From the NCBI GenBank assembly GCA_964651315.1, contig CAZYXO010000003.1, positions 1 to 29,568 of the forward strand: DNA of 29,568 nucleotides, written 5' to 3'. The notes under the pieces were generated by a model. It saw only the letters and a list, made by a program, of their open reading frames with translations, was not told the origin of the DNA and ran no database searches. Source of the stretch: CAZYXO01 sp964651315 (GTDB lineage Bacteria; Bacillota_I; Bacilli_A; RF39; UBA660). Made by a program: the position numbers and the translations under genes. Shown one piece after another: positions 15,568-23,211 of the stretch. How positions within the stretch are numbered: the first letter of the stretch is position 1; every line of letters starts with the position of its first letter.

Positions 15568-15912
15568 CTATTTCCGCATCCATTTGAAGTTCAGAAAAAT
15601 TTTTATTAATAAAAGTAGCGAGAAATTTTTTTCTTCATCATTCAAATTAATTTTAGAAACATATTTTAGCCAATTATTTTTCCATTTTCTTCCAATCGAT
15701 TCTGAATCATTTGGATCTCTTGGATCTCTCTTGTCATAAACATTATTATGTCCGTGTCCATTTTCCCAACTTCCATTTGTTCTTTCGTAAATATTTCCTT
15801 TTTCATCTGCGTAGATATCATATCCATCATCATCCGCACATTTTGCAGATTCTAAATAATTAGCATATGCTTGATAATTATTATTAAAATCTTCTAAGCT
15901 TTTTCTTTCCAT
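15568..15912 (-). CDS. Small acidic protein, C-terminus changed by a probable frameshift
   Basis: First gene of the cassette; the ATG follows AAGGAGAG. The 114-residue frame starts MERKSLEDFNNNYQAYANYL and has a charged, Gly/Asn/Asp-rich middle (YERTNGSWENGHGHNNVYD, RDPRDPNDSES). After NLNDEEK the frame runs into an odd leucine/isoleucine tail. Adding one A to the A7 run (plus-strand T7 at 15626-15632) restores KFLATFINKNFSELQMDAE and IELVLRK, with a stop at 15548-15550. That makes a far more natural ending and suggests a one-base deletion or sequencing error. No family recognised. It may be the partner or immunity component of the next gene, but that is only a guess from position. Confidence 0.6.
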   Translation of the reverse strand: MERKSLEDFNNNYQAYANYLESAKCADDDGYDIYADEKGNIYERTNGSWENGHGHNNVYDKRDPRDPNDSESIGRKWKNNWLKYVSKINLNDEEKNFSLLLLIKIFLNFKWMRK

Positions 15913-16050
15913 AATATCACTCTCCTTGGTTTAATATATTAAATTTAAAAACACTAAAATTCACAATCTTTTTAACAAAATTATGAAAAATTTATAAATA
16001 GAGTGCTAATTTTTATTTAGAATTCTATTTCTATTCAAAAAAACATTTAA

Positions 16051-16128
16051 TTTTGTGATAAAATAAGTTAATAAGAAGAAGGAATATGATGAAAAATTTT
16101 AAATATAGTTCAGATAATAAAAGATATC
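16051..16128. repeat. Right direct repeat, overlapping the radical-SAM promoter and start
   Basis: 78 bases matching 13984-14062. It includes an extended -10 (TG-A-TAAAAT, 16056-16064), the AAGGA binding site and the first 13 codons of the radical-SAM gene. It marks the right edge of the 2-kb cassette. Confidence 0.85.
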
Positions 16129-17009
16129 ATACGATAAATTATTTTTTACAAAATAAATTTGGTTGTAAAGTTGCTAAAATAAGTATTAATTTAGGTTTAA
16201 ATTGTCCGAATATGAAAAATGGTTATGGTTGTATTTATTGTAAAAATAATAGTGGTAATTTTGGTGGTGATAAAACTAAAAGTATTGAAGAACAATATAA
16301 TGATATTGTAGCAATTATGAATAAGAAATGGAAAAATTTAAAATATATTATTTATTTTCAAGCAGGGACTAATACTAATGCATCTCTTGATTTTATCAAA
16401 AATGCTTGTGAATCTGCTCTTAAATTACCAAATGTTGTTGGAATCTCTATTGCTACAAGACCTGATTCTATTAGTGATGAATGTTTGGAATATTTAACAA
16501 ATCTTAATAAAAGAACTTTTTTAACTATTGAATTAGGATTACAGAGTATGCATAATGATACACTAAAATTAATTAATCGAGGTCATAATTTAGAATGTTT
16601 TGATAATATGATAAAAAAATTAAAAGCAAACAAAATATTTGTTGCTGTTCATATTATTAATGGACTTCCATATGAAAATAAAGAAATGATGTTAAAAACC
16701 ATTACACATTTAAATAATTTGCAGATAGATGAAGTTAAAATTCATATGTTATTTGTGGAAAATGATACAGAAATTGCTAAAATGGATTTTTCGATACTTA
16801 CAAAAGAAGAATATATTAATATAGTTATAAGTCAATTGGAATTGTTAAATTCCAAAATAGTAATTGGGAGAATTACTGGAGATCCCAAAAAAGAAGATTT
16901 AATTAAACCTAAGTGGTTATTAAAAAAATTTTGTATATTAAATGATATTGATAAAGAAATGGTTAAAAGAAATACTTATCAAGGAATTAAAGTTAAAAAC
17001 GAATCTTAA
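16089..17009 (+). CDS. TIGR01212-type radical SAM protein (YhcC family)
   Basis: Radical S-adenosylmethionine enzyme with an unusual iron-sulfur site C39-x8-C48-x2-C51 (NCPNMKNGYGCIYCKN), as in the YhcC family rather than the common CxxxCxxC. Further marks: YFQAGTNTNAS, ISIATRPDSI, TIELGLQSMHNDTL, and HIINGLPYENKEMM. About 306 residues, full length for the family. The ATG at 16089 has better spacing from AAGGA than the one at 16086. Cellular substrate not known to me; the family is widespread and sits near tRNA and translation genes. Its 5' end has been copied to the far side of the upstream cassette. Confidence 0.92.
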   Translation: MKNFKYSSDNKRYHTINYFLQNKFGCKVAKISINLGLNCPNMKNGYGCIYCKNNSGNFGGDKTKSIEEQYNDIVAIMNKKWKNLKYIIYFQAGTNTNASLDFIKNACESALKLPNVVGISIATRPDSISDECLEYLTNLNKRTFLTIELGLQSMHNDTLKLINRGHNLECFDNMIKKLKANKIFVAVHIINGLPYENKEMMLKTITHLNNLQIDEVKIHMLFVENDTEIAKMDFSILTKEEYINIVISQLELLNSKIVIGRITGDPKKEDLIKPKWLLKKFCILNDIDKEMVKRNTYQGIKVKNES

Positions 17010-17022
17010 AATTCGTTTTTTT
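16995..17022. terminator. Bidirectional terminator between radical-SAM and SDR genes
   Basis: Perfect 10-bp stem AAAAACGAAT/ATTCGTTTTT with loop CTTAAA. A-tract and T-tract on either side serve both convergent genes; it covers both stop regions. Confidence 0.8.
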
Positions 17023-17941
17023 AACCCATTACTTGTCCGCCATTATTATGTATTACTTGACCAGTTACATAACTTGAATCATCAGATGCCAAGAAAACAA
17101 AAGTTGGAGCAAGTTCATAGGGCATAGCACCCCTACGCATTGCTGCATCAGAACCAAGTGATGGTATTTTTTCTTTAACCCAACAAGCTGGTTGAAGTGG
17201 TGTCCAGAAAAATCCTGGTGCAATAGCATTAACCCGAATATTTTTTAAAGCTAAGTTTCTTGCAAGTGCTCTAGTAAATCCGACAATTCCACCTTTTGTT
17301 GTAACATAATCTATTAATTGGGGATCACCATAAAACGTTGTTACTGAACTTAAATTTATAATTGATGCACCACTTTTTAAATATGGTAGTGCTGCTTTTG
17401 TTAAATAAAACATACCATATAAATTAACTTTCATCGTGTAGTCAAATTGATCATCACTAATATTTTCTAATGTATCTTGTTGATATTGAACACCAGCATT
17501 ATTTATTAAAACATCAATTTTACCGTACTCATTTATAGTATCATCAACTATTTTTTGACAAAATCGTTTATCAGTAATATCACCTGATATTAACATACAT
17601 TCTCCACCTAGTGATTCAATATAATTTTTTGTATCTATTGCATCTTTATGTTCATTGTAATAAGGAATTACTACTTTACATCCTTCTTTAACAAATGCAA
17701 TTGCTGCAGCCCTTCCAAGTCCACTATCTCCACCAGTAATTATTGCCACTTTATCTTGTAATTTACAACTACCTTTATATTTTGGATTATCAAAAATAGG
17801 TAATGGATTCATTTTGTATTCCATACCAGGTTGAACATCTTGTGATTGCTCTGGTGCCATTATTTTATATTTAGTACACTTTAAACCTTCTTTTTCAAAA
17901 TATTTGTAATAATCATTTCCAAAATTATAATCAAATTCCAT
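17021..17941 (-). CDS. SDR-family oxidoreductase (general stress protein 39/YghA-like)
   Basis: NAD(P)-dependent short-chain dehydrogenase of 306 residues. It has the N-terminal extension of about 55 residues (MAPEQSQDVQPGMEYKMNP) typical of the YghA/GSP39 subgroup. The Rossmann motif is TGGDSGLGR, then NNAG, the catalytic Ser in IINLSSV, YVTTKG with Tyr and Lys, and VNAIAPGFFWTPLQPA. All catalytic residues are present. The ATG follows GGAGG. Members of this subgroup are stress-induced in Bacillus; the substrate is unknown. It is transcribed divergently from the collagen-like gene. Confidence 0.93.
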   Translation of the reverse strand: MEFDYNFGNDYYKYFEKEGLKCTKYKIMAPEQSQDVQPGMEYKMNPLPIFDNPKYKGSCKLQDKVAIITGGDSGLGRAAAIAFVKEGCKVVIPYYNEHKDAIDTKNYIESLGGECMLISGDITDKRFCQKIVDDTINEYGKIDVLINNAGVQYQQDTLENISDDQFDYTMKVNLYGMFYLTKAALPYLKSGASIINLSSVTTFYGDPQLIDYVTTKGGIVGFTRALARNLALKNIRVNAIAPGFFWTPLQPACWVKEKIPSLGSDAAMRRGAMPYELAPTFVFLASDDSSYVTGQVIHNNGGQVMG

Positions 17942-18086
17942 TATAAACCTCCTACCTATAAGATATGTTTTTTCTATGTATTTGGGTATTTAAATTATAA
18001 ATTTATTTAAAAAGTTTAACTTTTATAGGTGTTTACTTTATGCAAGTATTATTTATCGACATACGATAATATGAAAGGAGTTTTTT

Positions 18087-18971
18087 ATGAATAACTACGA
18101 AAAAGCAAAATGTTATATACAACAAAATGCAAATTCATGTCCTAGAAGTTGTTGCTGCTATGGACCTACGGGTGCTACAGGACCTACGGGACCCGCAGGA
18201 CCAACAACTGTTGATGTAGGAATTACTACTACAACTGAACCTGGTACACAAGCCATTGTAACAAATACTGGTACACAACAAAATGCAGTATTTTCATTTG
18301 CAATACCTGCTGGGGCAACAGGCATGACTGGACCTACGGGACCTCAAGGTTTACAAGGTATTCAAGGTGTTACTGGACCAACTGGTGCAACTGGAAACAC
18401 TGGACCTACTGGACCTCAAGGTTTACAAGGTATCCAAGGTATTACTGGACCAACTGGTGCTACAGGAGCTACCGGAATTACTGGACCTACTGGACCTCAA
18501 GGATTACAAGGTATACAAGGCGTTACTGGACCTACTGGACCTATGGGTGCAACTGGACCTACTGGAGCAACACCAATTATCCCAAGTTCATTAATCGATA
18601 ATGACAATACACTAACTGTACCTGTTAATGGTCTTGTAGACTTAGGAACAGTAATTAATACAACTGGAACTGCCATAACATTTACTGCCCCAAATACTGT
18701 AACCTTAAATCAAGCAGGAACTTATTTTATTCTTTATCATTGCTTAGTAGCAAATACATCTGCTGCTGGAAGTGTTGGAGCCTCAATGTTAGTTAATGGA
18801 ACCGTAGTTGGAAATGCATCTGAATACGTTCCAGCAACAACTGACGAAGTTCAAATTGCCTTGCAACATAGCATAACAATAACTAGTCCAACAACAATAA
18901 GCATTTCTAATAGATCGAATGTGTCAAATGAATATCATGATTCTAGTCTCTATATAATGAAAATAGCATAG
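18087..18971 (+). CDS. Collagen-like surface protein, BclA-type
   Basis: 294 residues. A short N-terminal region with a cysteine cluster (SCPRSCCCY) has no classical signal peptide. Then come five G-x-y triplets (26-40), a beta module (about 41-75: GITTTTEPGTQAIVTNTG and NAVFSFAIPAGATG) and 29 uninterrupted triplets (76-162). The triplets are built from three copies of GPTGPQGLQGIQG with Thr in most Y positions. Residues 163-294 form a beta-rich domain like the C1q/TNF-type tip of BclA. Thr-rich G-x-T triplets are typical of O-glycosylated exosporium filaments. Strong AAAGGAG site. The glycosyltransferase gene follows after seven bases, as in the bclA3-sgtA operon of Clostridioides difficile. 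Spore-surface location is inferred. Confidence 0.88.
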   Translation: MNNYEKAKCYIQQNANSCPRSCCCYGPTGATGPTGPAGPTTVDVGITTTTEPGTQAIVTNTGTQQNAVFSFAIPAGATGMTGPTGPQGLQGIQGVTGPTGATGNTGPTGPQGLQGIQGITGPTGATGATGITGPTGPQGLQGIQGVTGPTGPMGATGPTGATPIIPSSLIDNDNTLTVPVNGLVDLGTVINTTGTAITFTAPNTVTLNQAGTYFILYHCLVANTSAAGSVGASMLVNGTVVGNASEYVPATTDEVQIALQHSITITSPTTISISNRSNVSNEYHDSSLYIMKIA

Positions 18972-18978
18972 GAGTATT

Positions 18979-20079
18979 ATGAAAAAATATAAAGTAATCG
19001 TATATGCCATCTGTAAAAATGAAGAAAAATTTGTTAGTAGATGGTATGAATCTATGAAAGAAGCAGATGAAATATATGTACTTGACACAGGATCTAACGA
19101 TAATACCGTCAAGTTTTTACAAGAATTAGGTGTAAACGTTACAACTAAAATTATTAATCCATGGCGATTCGATATTGCCAGAAACGAATCTTTAGCATTA
19201 GTTCCAAATGATGCCGATATTTGTGTATGCACAGATTTAGACGAAGTATTCATCCCCGGTTGGCGTGATATTTTAGAAAATAGTTGGAATGAGAATAACA
19301 ATTCTGCAAAATATCATTATATTTGGAGTTTAGATGAAAATGATAAACCAATAGTTGAATTTTATTATAGTAAAATACATGACAGACATAATTATCGTTG
19401 GATACATCCTGTACATGAAGTACTCACTTCTGATTTAACAAATGAAAATATTGTTGTAATAGACAATTTAACTTTAAAACATTATCCAGATAATCAAAAA
19501 TCAAGAGAAAGTTACTTACCATTATTAGAATTATCAATAACTGAAAATCCTGAAAACGATCGAAATTATCATTATCTTGGAAGAGAATATATGTATTATA
19601 ATCGATATCAAGAATCAATTGATACTTTAATAGAGCATTTAAATTTAAAAAGTGCAACATGGAAAGATGAAAGATGTGCATCAATGCGTTTTATTGCTAG
19701 AAACTATAAATGTTTAAAACGATATGAAGAAGCAAAAATGTGGATAAATAAAGCTATATTAGAAGCACCACATCTTAGATGTCCTTACATGGAAGCTGCA
19801 TTAATTTATTATGAATTAGAAGATTATAAAAATGTAATTAAAATGGTTAAAAAAGCACTTAAAATAACAAATCATGAAAAAACTTACATTAATGAAGTTT
19901 TTAGTTGGAATGAAACACCATATGATTTATTATCAATTAGTTATTATTATTTAGGAGATATTGATAATGCTCTTAAATATGTTAAAAAAGCTAGAAAGAT
20001 AAATAATCATGATGAAAGATTAATAAATAATGAAAATATAATAAAAAACATAAAAAAGAATCAAGAAATTAATCATTGA
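18979..20079 (+). CDS. Family 2 glycosyltransferase with C-terminal TPR repeats
   Basis: 366 residues. The GT-A domain (about 1-190) opens with VIVYAICKNEEKFV, has VLDTGSNDNT and the metal-binding acidic motif CTDLDEVF, and continues with RWIHPVHEVL. From about 190 on, tetratricopeptide repeats follow (YHYLGREYMYYNRYQESID; DERCASMRFIARNYKCL; CPYMEAALIYYELEDYKNV; LSISYYYLGDIDNALKYVKKA). The layout matches SgtA-like enzymes that glycosylate collagen-like glycoproteins. Co-transcribed with the collagen-like gene (7-base gap, AGGAG site), so transfer of sugar to its threonines is the likely job. Ends in TGA within a terminator hairpin. Confidence 0.9.
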   Translation: MKKYKVIVYAICKNEEKFVSRWYESMKEADEIYVLDTGSNDNTVKFLQELGVNVTTKIINPWRFDIARNESLALVPNDADICVCTDLDEVFIPGWRDILENSWNENNNSAKYHYIWSLDENDKPIVEFYYSKIHDRHNYRWIHPVHEVLTSDLTNENIVVIDNLTLKHYPDNQKSRESYLPLLELSITENPENDRNYHYLGREYMYYNRYQESIDTLIEHLNLKSATWKDERCASMRFIARNYKCLKRYEEAKMWINKAILEAPHLRCPYMEAALIYYELEDYKNVIKMVKKALKITNHEKTYINEVFSWNETPYDLLSISYYYLGDIDNALKYVKKARKINNHDERLINNENIIKNIKKNQEINH

Positions 20080-20086
20080 TTCTTTT
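20054..20086. terminator. Bidirectional terminator between glycosyltransferase and spo0A
   Basis: AAAAGAATCA and TGATTCTTTT form a 10-bp perfect stem. T runs follow in both directions. Confidence 0.8.
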
Positions 20087-20089
20087 ATT

Positions 20090-20848
20090 TTATATTGTAA
20101 CTATATTGCGATATTTTGTATCTAATCTTAACTTATCAACAAGTGTCGCTAAAAATTCTGAATTAGTTGGTTTTGCTTTTTCAAAATCCAAACTATTTCC
20201 AAATATTTTTTCCATTAATTCATAATCTCCTCTAGCCCAAGAAATTTCAATAGCATGTCTTATTGCTCTTTCTACCCTCGAAGATGTCGTCGAAAACTGT
20301 CTTGCTATCCTTGGATAAATTTCTTTTGTTATTCTTCTTAAATTATTAGGTTCTTCATACATTATTGATATACCTTCTCTAATATATTCATATCCTTTAA
20401 CATGAGATGGTACACCAAGTGCATGTAATAATTTGCTAATTTCTACTTTTAAATTATCATTTACATGATCGTCAATTTGAAAAATGTCAATAATTCTTCT
20501 TTCAAGAACATCTAATTTAAAAGGCTTTAACATAAAGTAACTAACACCATATTCGTTAGTGAGTTTAAGTGTATATTCTTCTTTATATCCACTTATAACT
20601 ATAACTTTTTTAGAAATTTTATTTAGTTTCATTTGATGAAGTAATTCTAAACCATCAATTTCTCCTAAAATAAGGTCCATTATAATCAAATCATATTTCC
20701 AATGATTTGCTATAATTTTTTCTAAGCCTTCCTTTCCATTTGTTGCACTGTCTACTACTTTGATTACTGCGTGACTACTAAAATACGACTTAATACTACT
20801 GGTTACTGATTCATTATCATCAATAATGAGTACATTAATTTTTTTCAT
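20090..20848 (-). CDS. spo0A: Sporulation transcription factor Spo0A
   Basis: Master response regulator for entry into sporulation. Receiver domain residues 1-125: acidic pair D10-D11 (LIIDDNES), phosphoryl acceptor D58 (LIIMDLILGEIDG), Ser and Lys switch residues in VIVISGY and FMLKPF. The effector domain (about 140-252) shows the Spo0A-specific ALGVPSHVKGYEYIREGI, ITKEIYPRIA and the DNA-recognition helix SRVERAIRHAIEISWARG. Full length (252). The usual MP before the DG in the receiver is GE here. The ATG follows AAAGGG. Upstream lie a TATAAT (20893-20898, minus strand) and an array of Spo0A-box-like sites, suggesting autoregulation. Confidence 0.97.
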   Translation of the reverse strand: MKKINVLIIDDNESVTSSIKSYFSSHAVIKVVDSATNGKEGLEKIIANHWKYDLIIMDLILGEIDGLELLHQMKLNKISKKVIVISGYKEEYTLKLTNEYGVSYFMLKPFKLDVLERRIIDIFQIDDHVNDNLKVEISKLLHALGVPSHVKGYEYIREGISIMYEEPNNLRRITKEIYPRIARQFSTTSSRVERAIRHAIEISWARGDYELMEKIFGNSLDFEKAKPTNSEFLATLVDKLRLDTKYRNIVTI

Positions 20849-20901
20849 TTTTTCCCTTTCTATTTTTAAATATATTTATACCACGCAATTACATTATACA
20901 T

Positions 20902-20936
20902 AAAAAAACGACAAATTACTAGTAAATAATTTGTCG
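20902..20936 (-). terminator. pgk terminator overlapping a Spo0A-type box
   Basis: On the minus strand CGACAAATTA and TAATTTGTCG form a perfect 10-bp stem with an 8-base loop, followed by seven T. The pgk-proximal arm (20927-20936) contains the first perfect box of the array, and the other arm (20909-20918) carries its inverted copy. Confidence 0.8.
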
Positions 20937-20990
20937 AATATTGTAAAGTTTTGTAAACATTTGTAGAATTTTGTCGAAGTTTATAAAGTT
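20931..20990. promoter_or_regulatory. Helically phased array of Spo0A-box-like sites upstream of spo0A
   Basis: Six consecutive 10-base units start TTGTCG, TTGTAA, TTGTAA, TTGTAG, TTGTCG and TTATAA on the plus strand, with exactly one helical turn between starts. Units 1 and 5 contain TTGTCGAA, the 0A-box consensus (TGTCGAA core), and unit 4 has one mismatch. Tandem boxes 10 bp apart are how two Spo0A effector domains sit side by side on abrB-type DNA. The array is 83-142 bases before the spo0A ATG and touches the pgk stop codon. Confidence 0.7.
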
Positions 20991-22186
20991 TCAATAACTT
21001 CTTCCTCTGATATAGAATCAAGTGCTAATAATTTGCCTTCTGCAATGTATTCAAGAGTTGCTCCACCACCAGTAGAAATGTATGTAAATGATTTTTGATA
21101 CCCCAGTTGATTAACAAAACTTACTGTATCTCCACCACCTACTATTTTAATTGCATTACTACTTTCTAACATTTTTAAACACTCTTTTGTCCCATTACAA
21201 AACTTATTATCTTCACAATATCCTAAAGTTCCATTCATAAATATTGTATTAGCATCTTTAATAAATGTTTTATATTTTTCTAATGTTTTAATTCCCACAT
21301 CCATAATTTTATCATTAATATCAATTTCTGTAATTCTTTTATATTCAACATAATTTTCATCATAAGAATTTCCCACAATTGCATCTAATGGTAAAACTAA
21401 TTTTTCTTTATATTTTAACATCATTTCTTTTATTTCTTCTAAAATAGTTGGTTTATTACAAGCAAGACTGCTACCAATTTCTAATTTTAAAACTTTTAAA
21501 AATGAATTAGCGATACCACCAGATAATAACAATTTATCACATTTTGGTAACAAAGATTTTATTAAACTTATTTTATCGTCTACTTTTGCTCCACCTAATA
21601 ATATAACAAATGGATGTTTTATATCATTGATTAAGTTATCTAATTCTTTCATTTCTTTTTGCATTAAAAACCCAATACAACTTGGTATATTTTCGGCAAT
21701 TCCACTAGTTGAAGCGTGATTTCTATGTGCAGAACCAAAGGCATCTAATACAAAAATATCTGCAAGACCTGCCCAAAACATTGCTAGTTGTGGGTCATTA
21801 TTTGATTCTAAATTGTTAGGAAAATCTTCATATCTTGTATTTTCAAGTAAAATTATATCACCATATTCTAAATTATTTATTCGATCAAACAATTCATTAT
21901 TTCTTGTTTCTTTCGAAAAATATATTTTTTTATTTAAAACTTTTTCTAAATATTTTGCAACTGGTTCTAAAGTATATTTTGCTTTATCCTCTTCTTTTTT
22001 TACTCTACCTAAATGTGATAATAAAATTATTTTACAATTTTTTGCAACTAAATAAGAAATAGTTTCTAAAGAAGCCATTATTCTTTTGTCATCAGTAATA
22101 ATTCCATCTTTTATTGGCACATTAAAGTCACATCTTACGATAACTTTTTTGTTTTGAATATCCATATCTTGTAGCTTCTTTTTCAT
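20981..22186 (-). CDS. pgk: Phosphoglycerate kinase
   Basis: Glycolytic ATP-forming enzyme converting 1,3-bisphosphoglycerate to 3-phosphoglycerate. Family marks: VIVRCDFNVPIKDG near the N-terminus, LLSHLGR, LLENTRY, DAFGSAHRNHAST, LLGGAKVDDKI, and the C-terminal ATP site IVGGGDT, STGGGATLEYI. 401 residues from the ATG at 22186; the ATG at 22195 abuts the GAAAGG binding site and is less likely. Second gene after gap (17 bases apart) in the same operon. All expected motifs are present. Confidence 0.97.
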   Translation of the reverse strand: MKKKLQDMDIQNKKVIVRCDFNVPIKDGIITDDKRIMASLETISYLVAKNCKIILLSHLGRVKKEEDKAKYTLEPVAKYLEKVLNKKIYFSKETRNNELFDRINNLEYGDIILLENTRYEDFPNNLESNNDPQLAMFWAGLADIFVLDAFGSAHRNHASTSGIAENIPSCIGFLMQKEMKELDNLINDIKHPFVILLGGAKVDDKISLIKSLLPKCDKLLLSGGIANSFLKVLKLEIGSSLACNKPTILEEIKEMMLKYKEKLVLPLDAIVGNSYDENYVEYKRITEIDINDKIMDVGIKTLEKYKTFIKDANTIFMNGTLGYCEDNKFCNGTKECLKMLESSNAIKIVGGGDTVSFVNQLGYQKSFTYISTGGGATLEYIAEGKLLALDSISEEEVIETL

Positions 22187-22203
22187 ATTTATCATCCTTT
22201 CTC

Positions 22204-23211
22204 TTATTTAAACATTGATTTACATGTTTGCATCATTTGGTGTGTATAACCTGCTTCATTATCATACCATGCAACTATTTTTACTAATTGATGACCATTT
22301 ATTTCAATTACATTTGTTAAATTTGCATCAACTAATGCTCCTATTTTTTTACCAATAATATCACTAGATACAATTGGATCATTAGTAATTCTAATTACAC
22401 TATTTTCATTAGTTTTATATAAATTGTTTATTTCTTCTTTACTTGTATTTCTTTTTAATTCGAGAGTTAATTCTAACATTGAGCCATCACTTACAGGAAC
22501 ACGATATGCATTTCCATCTAGTTTTCCATTTAAATCAGGTATTACTTTACCAATAGCACTTGCAGCTCCTGTTGAAGTTGGGATTATATTTGCTCCACAT
22601 GCTCTTCCTCTTCTTGATTTAATACCTTTTTTATGAGCTATATCAAGTGTTGCTTGATCATTTGTAATAGCATGAATTGTACTCATAAATCCTTTTTCCA
22701 CGCCAATGTTATCGTTAATAACTTTTAATACTGGTGCTAAACAATTAGTTGTACAAGATGCAGCCGATACTATAACATCTTCAATATTTAAAATATTTTC
22801 ATTAACTCCATATACAACAGTTTTAACTGTATCAGTTTTTGATGGTGCTGAAATAAGTACTCTTTTCGCTCCAGATGTTATATGTTTATAAGCGCCTTCA
22901 TAATCAGTAAAATGTCCAGTACATTCTAAAATAACATCGATATTTAATTCTTTCCATGGTAAATTAACTGGATCTTTTTCACTAAATACTTTAACTCTCT
23001 TAACTTTATTAATAACTATTTCATCGCCTTCATAATTAATTAAATCCTCATGAAATGTACGATGAACTGTATCATATTTAAGTAAATATGCTAAATCTTC
23101 TGCACCAGTTAAATCATTAATTGCTACTATATCAAAATCTGTCCCAGTTATAATTTCTCTAAATGCAAGTCTTCCTATTCTTCCAAAACCATTAATCGCT
23201 ACTCTAATCAC
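22204..23211 (-). CDS. gap: Glyceraldehyde-3-phosphate dehydrogenase
   Basis: Tetrameric NAD-dependent glycolytic enzyme, 335 residues. NAD-binding IRVAINGFGRIGRLAFREI at the N-terminus with IDVILECTGHF, catalytic cysteine in SAASCTTNCLAP (about residue 150), and WYDNEAGYTHQM at the end. Starts with GTG at 23211 behind GGAGGAGG, overlapping the nucleoside-kinase stop by 8 bases, so translation is coupled. Together with pgk it forms the lower-glycolysis operon; the cggR-type repressor often found upstream is replaced by a kinase gene. Confidence 0.97.
   Translation of the reverse strand: MIRVAINGFGRIGRLAFREIITGTDFDIVAINDLTGAEDLAYLLKYDTVHRTFHEDLINYEGDEIVINKVKRVKVFSEKDPVNLPWKELNIDVILECTGHFTDYEGAYKHITSGAKRVLISAPSKTDTVKTVVYGVNENILNIEDVIVSAASCTTNCLAPVLKVINDNIGVEKGFMSTIHAITNDQATLDIAHKKGIKSRRGRACGANIIPTSTGAASAIGKVIPDLNGKLDGNAYRVPVSDGSMLELTLELKRNTSKEEINNLYKTNENSVIRITNDPIVSSDIIGKKIGALVDANLTNVIEINGHQLVKIVAWYDNEAGYTHQMMQTCKSMFK

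Noticed and set aside
18060..18068. CATACGATA resembling a sigma-E/sigma-K -10 box before the collagen-like gene
   Set aside because: The transcription start it implies would fall inside the AAAGGAG ribosome binding site, and no matching -35 lies upstream.
18160..18580. Short repeats that look like a CRISPR or satellite array
   Set aside because: They encode continuous Gly-x-y triplets in one frame, with no constant repeat/spacer pattern.
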